Below, piece after piece: positions 6,167 through 6,501 of a stretch of DNA of 6,501 bases. Both the position numbers and the translations under genes were made by a program. How positions within the stretch are numbered: position 1 is the first letter of the stretch; each line of letters begins with the position of its first letter. The stretch comes from Candidatus Woesearchaeota archaeon CG11_big_fil_rev_8_21_14_0_20_43_8. Lineage in GTDB: Archaea; Nanobdellota; Nanobdellia; Woesearchaeales; CG08-08-20-14. The stretch spans positions 1 through 6,501 of the forward strand of contig PCVE01000094.1 in the NCBI GenBank assembly GCA_002762705.1. Reading direction: 5' to 3'. The notes beneath the pieces are model-generated. The model was given only the letters and a program-made list of their open reading frames with translations. It searched no databases and was not told where the DNA came from.

Positions 6167-6501
6167 ATGATAAACCGGAAATCCACAGCACTCATGCTCA
6201 TCTTCGAGCTTGCTATGCTCGCCCTTCTTATCACACTCAATGTTGTCCATCCTGGAAAGATGACTGGTCTGCAGGAGACACTTATTTTCATGCTCGCTTT
6301 TGGGAACCTTGGATTGTTCTATAATTTCATTGTCCAAAAGACACTTGCGAATGAAGCGATCACTATGTTTATCCAATTCATAGTGGTCAGCATGTTCACA
6401 TTATCTCAACTGCTCACGAACACGACAGGCATCGTGCTCGGAGCCATATCACTTATCGTATGCTGCGTGAATGTCATGCTTGTCGCAAAGAGTGAAGAAG
6501 A
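6167..6501 (+). CDS. Small multi-pass membrane protein (C-terminus beyond window)
   Basis: The frame is open from the ATG at 6167 to the right edge: 111 codons and no stop. The translation begins MINRKSTALMLIFELAMLAL and is strongly hydrophobic. Four membrane helices are likely at about 7-26, 35-56, 64-83 and 87-106, with short loops. After the last helix comes a charged stretch (KSEE), so the protein may end soon or continue into a cytoplasmic tail. It has only two cysteines, adjacent at 99-100 in the last helix, and none of the repeats of the neighbouring operon. I do not recognise the family and see no catalytic or transport motif. A TATA box and a GAGGT element upstream support the start. 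It is divergent from the three-gene operon and shares the intergenic promoter region with it; whether the two are functionally linked cannot be told from this window. Confidence 0.85.
   Translation, partial: MINRKSTALMLIFELAMLALLITLNVVHPGKMTGLQETLIFMLAFGNLGLFYNFIVQKTLANEAITMFIQFIVVSMFTLSQLLTNTTGIVLGAISLIVCCVNVMLVAKSEE

Noticed and set aside
6164..6376. Minus-strand ORF of 70 codons opposite the membrane protein gene
   Set aside because: The plus-strand frame has membrane helices, a TATA box and a Shine-Dalgarno; the minus-strand frame is hydrophilic and without signals, so it is a shadow.

Overview
The window looks archaeal, most likely from a DPANN-type lineage (Woesearchaeota/Pacearchaeota-like). 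This is inferred from four things: TATA/BRE-type promoters instead of bacterial -35/-10 boxes, a near-leaderless first gene, a membrane protein with the 'KKRGQ + hydrophobic helix' N-terminus I associate with these archaea, and cysteine-rich secreted proteins built from a 'DGG...EYYC' module that I recall from the same lineages. No database search was possible, so lineage and family statements rest on pattern recognition.

Layout. Positions 1-6024 hold three genes on the minus strand, read from right to left and tightly packed (gaps of 22 and 42 bases). They look like one operon transcribed from a promoter at about 6049-6063. In transcription order: (i) 6024-4951, a 357-residue protein with one N-terminal helix and an extracytoplasmic body; (ii) 4928-2541, a 795-residue secreted protein with 67 cysteines, one thrombospondin-3-like Ca-binding motif and three clear plus one degenerate copies of the DGG/EYYC module; (iii) 2498 to beyond position 1, at least 832 residues, a secreted multidomain protein. 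Protein (iii) has a signal peptide, a Ser/Thr/Pro-rich linker, a DGG/EYYC module split by a cysteine-free, probably helical insert of about 183 residues, four MopE-type CDGxDNDC motifs, and a run of Asp-rich thrombospondin-3-type Ca-binding repeats cut by the window edge. Protein (iii) has no stop before the edge.

A 142-base divergent promoter region (6025-6166) separates this operon from a plus-strand gene starting at 6167. That gene encodes a small four-helix membrane protein and runs off the right edge.

All three operon products appear to be exported. Two carry the same disulfide-type module and both carry predicted Ca-binding Asp motifs. The simplest reading is a cell-surface or secreted assembly: one membrane-anchored component plus two large modular, probably disulfide- and calcium-stabilised proteins. 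Attachment to a host or another cell is a reasonable guess, but nothing in the sequence proves a function. The most novel points are the shared module and the insertion of a large helical domain into one copy of it.
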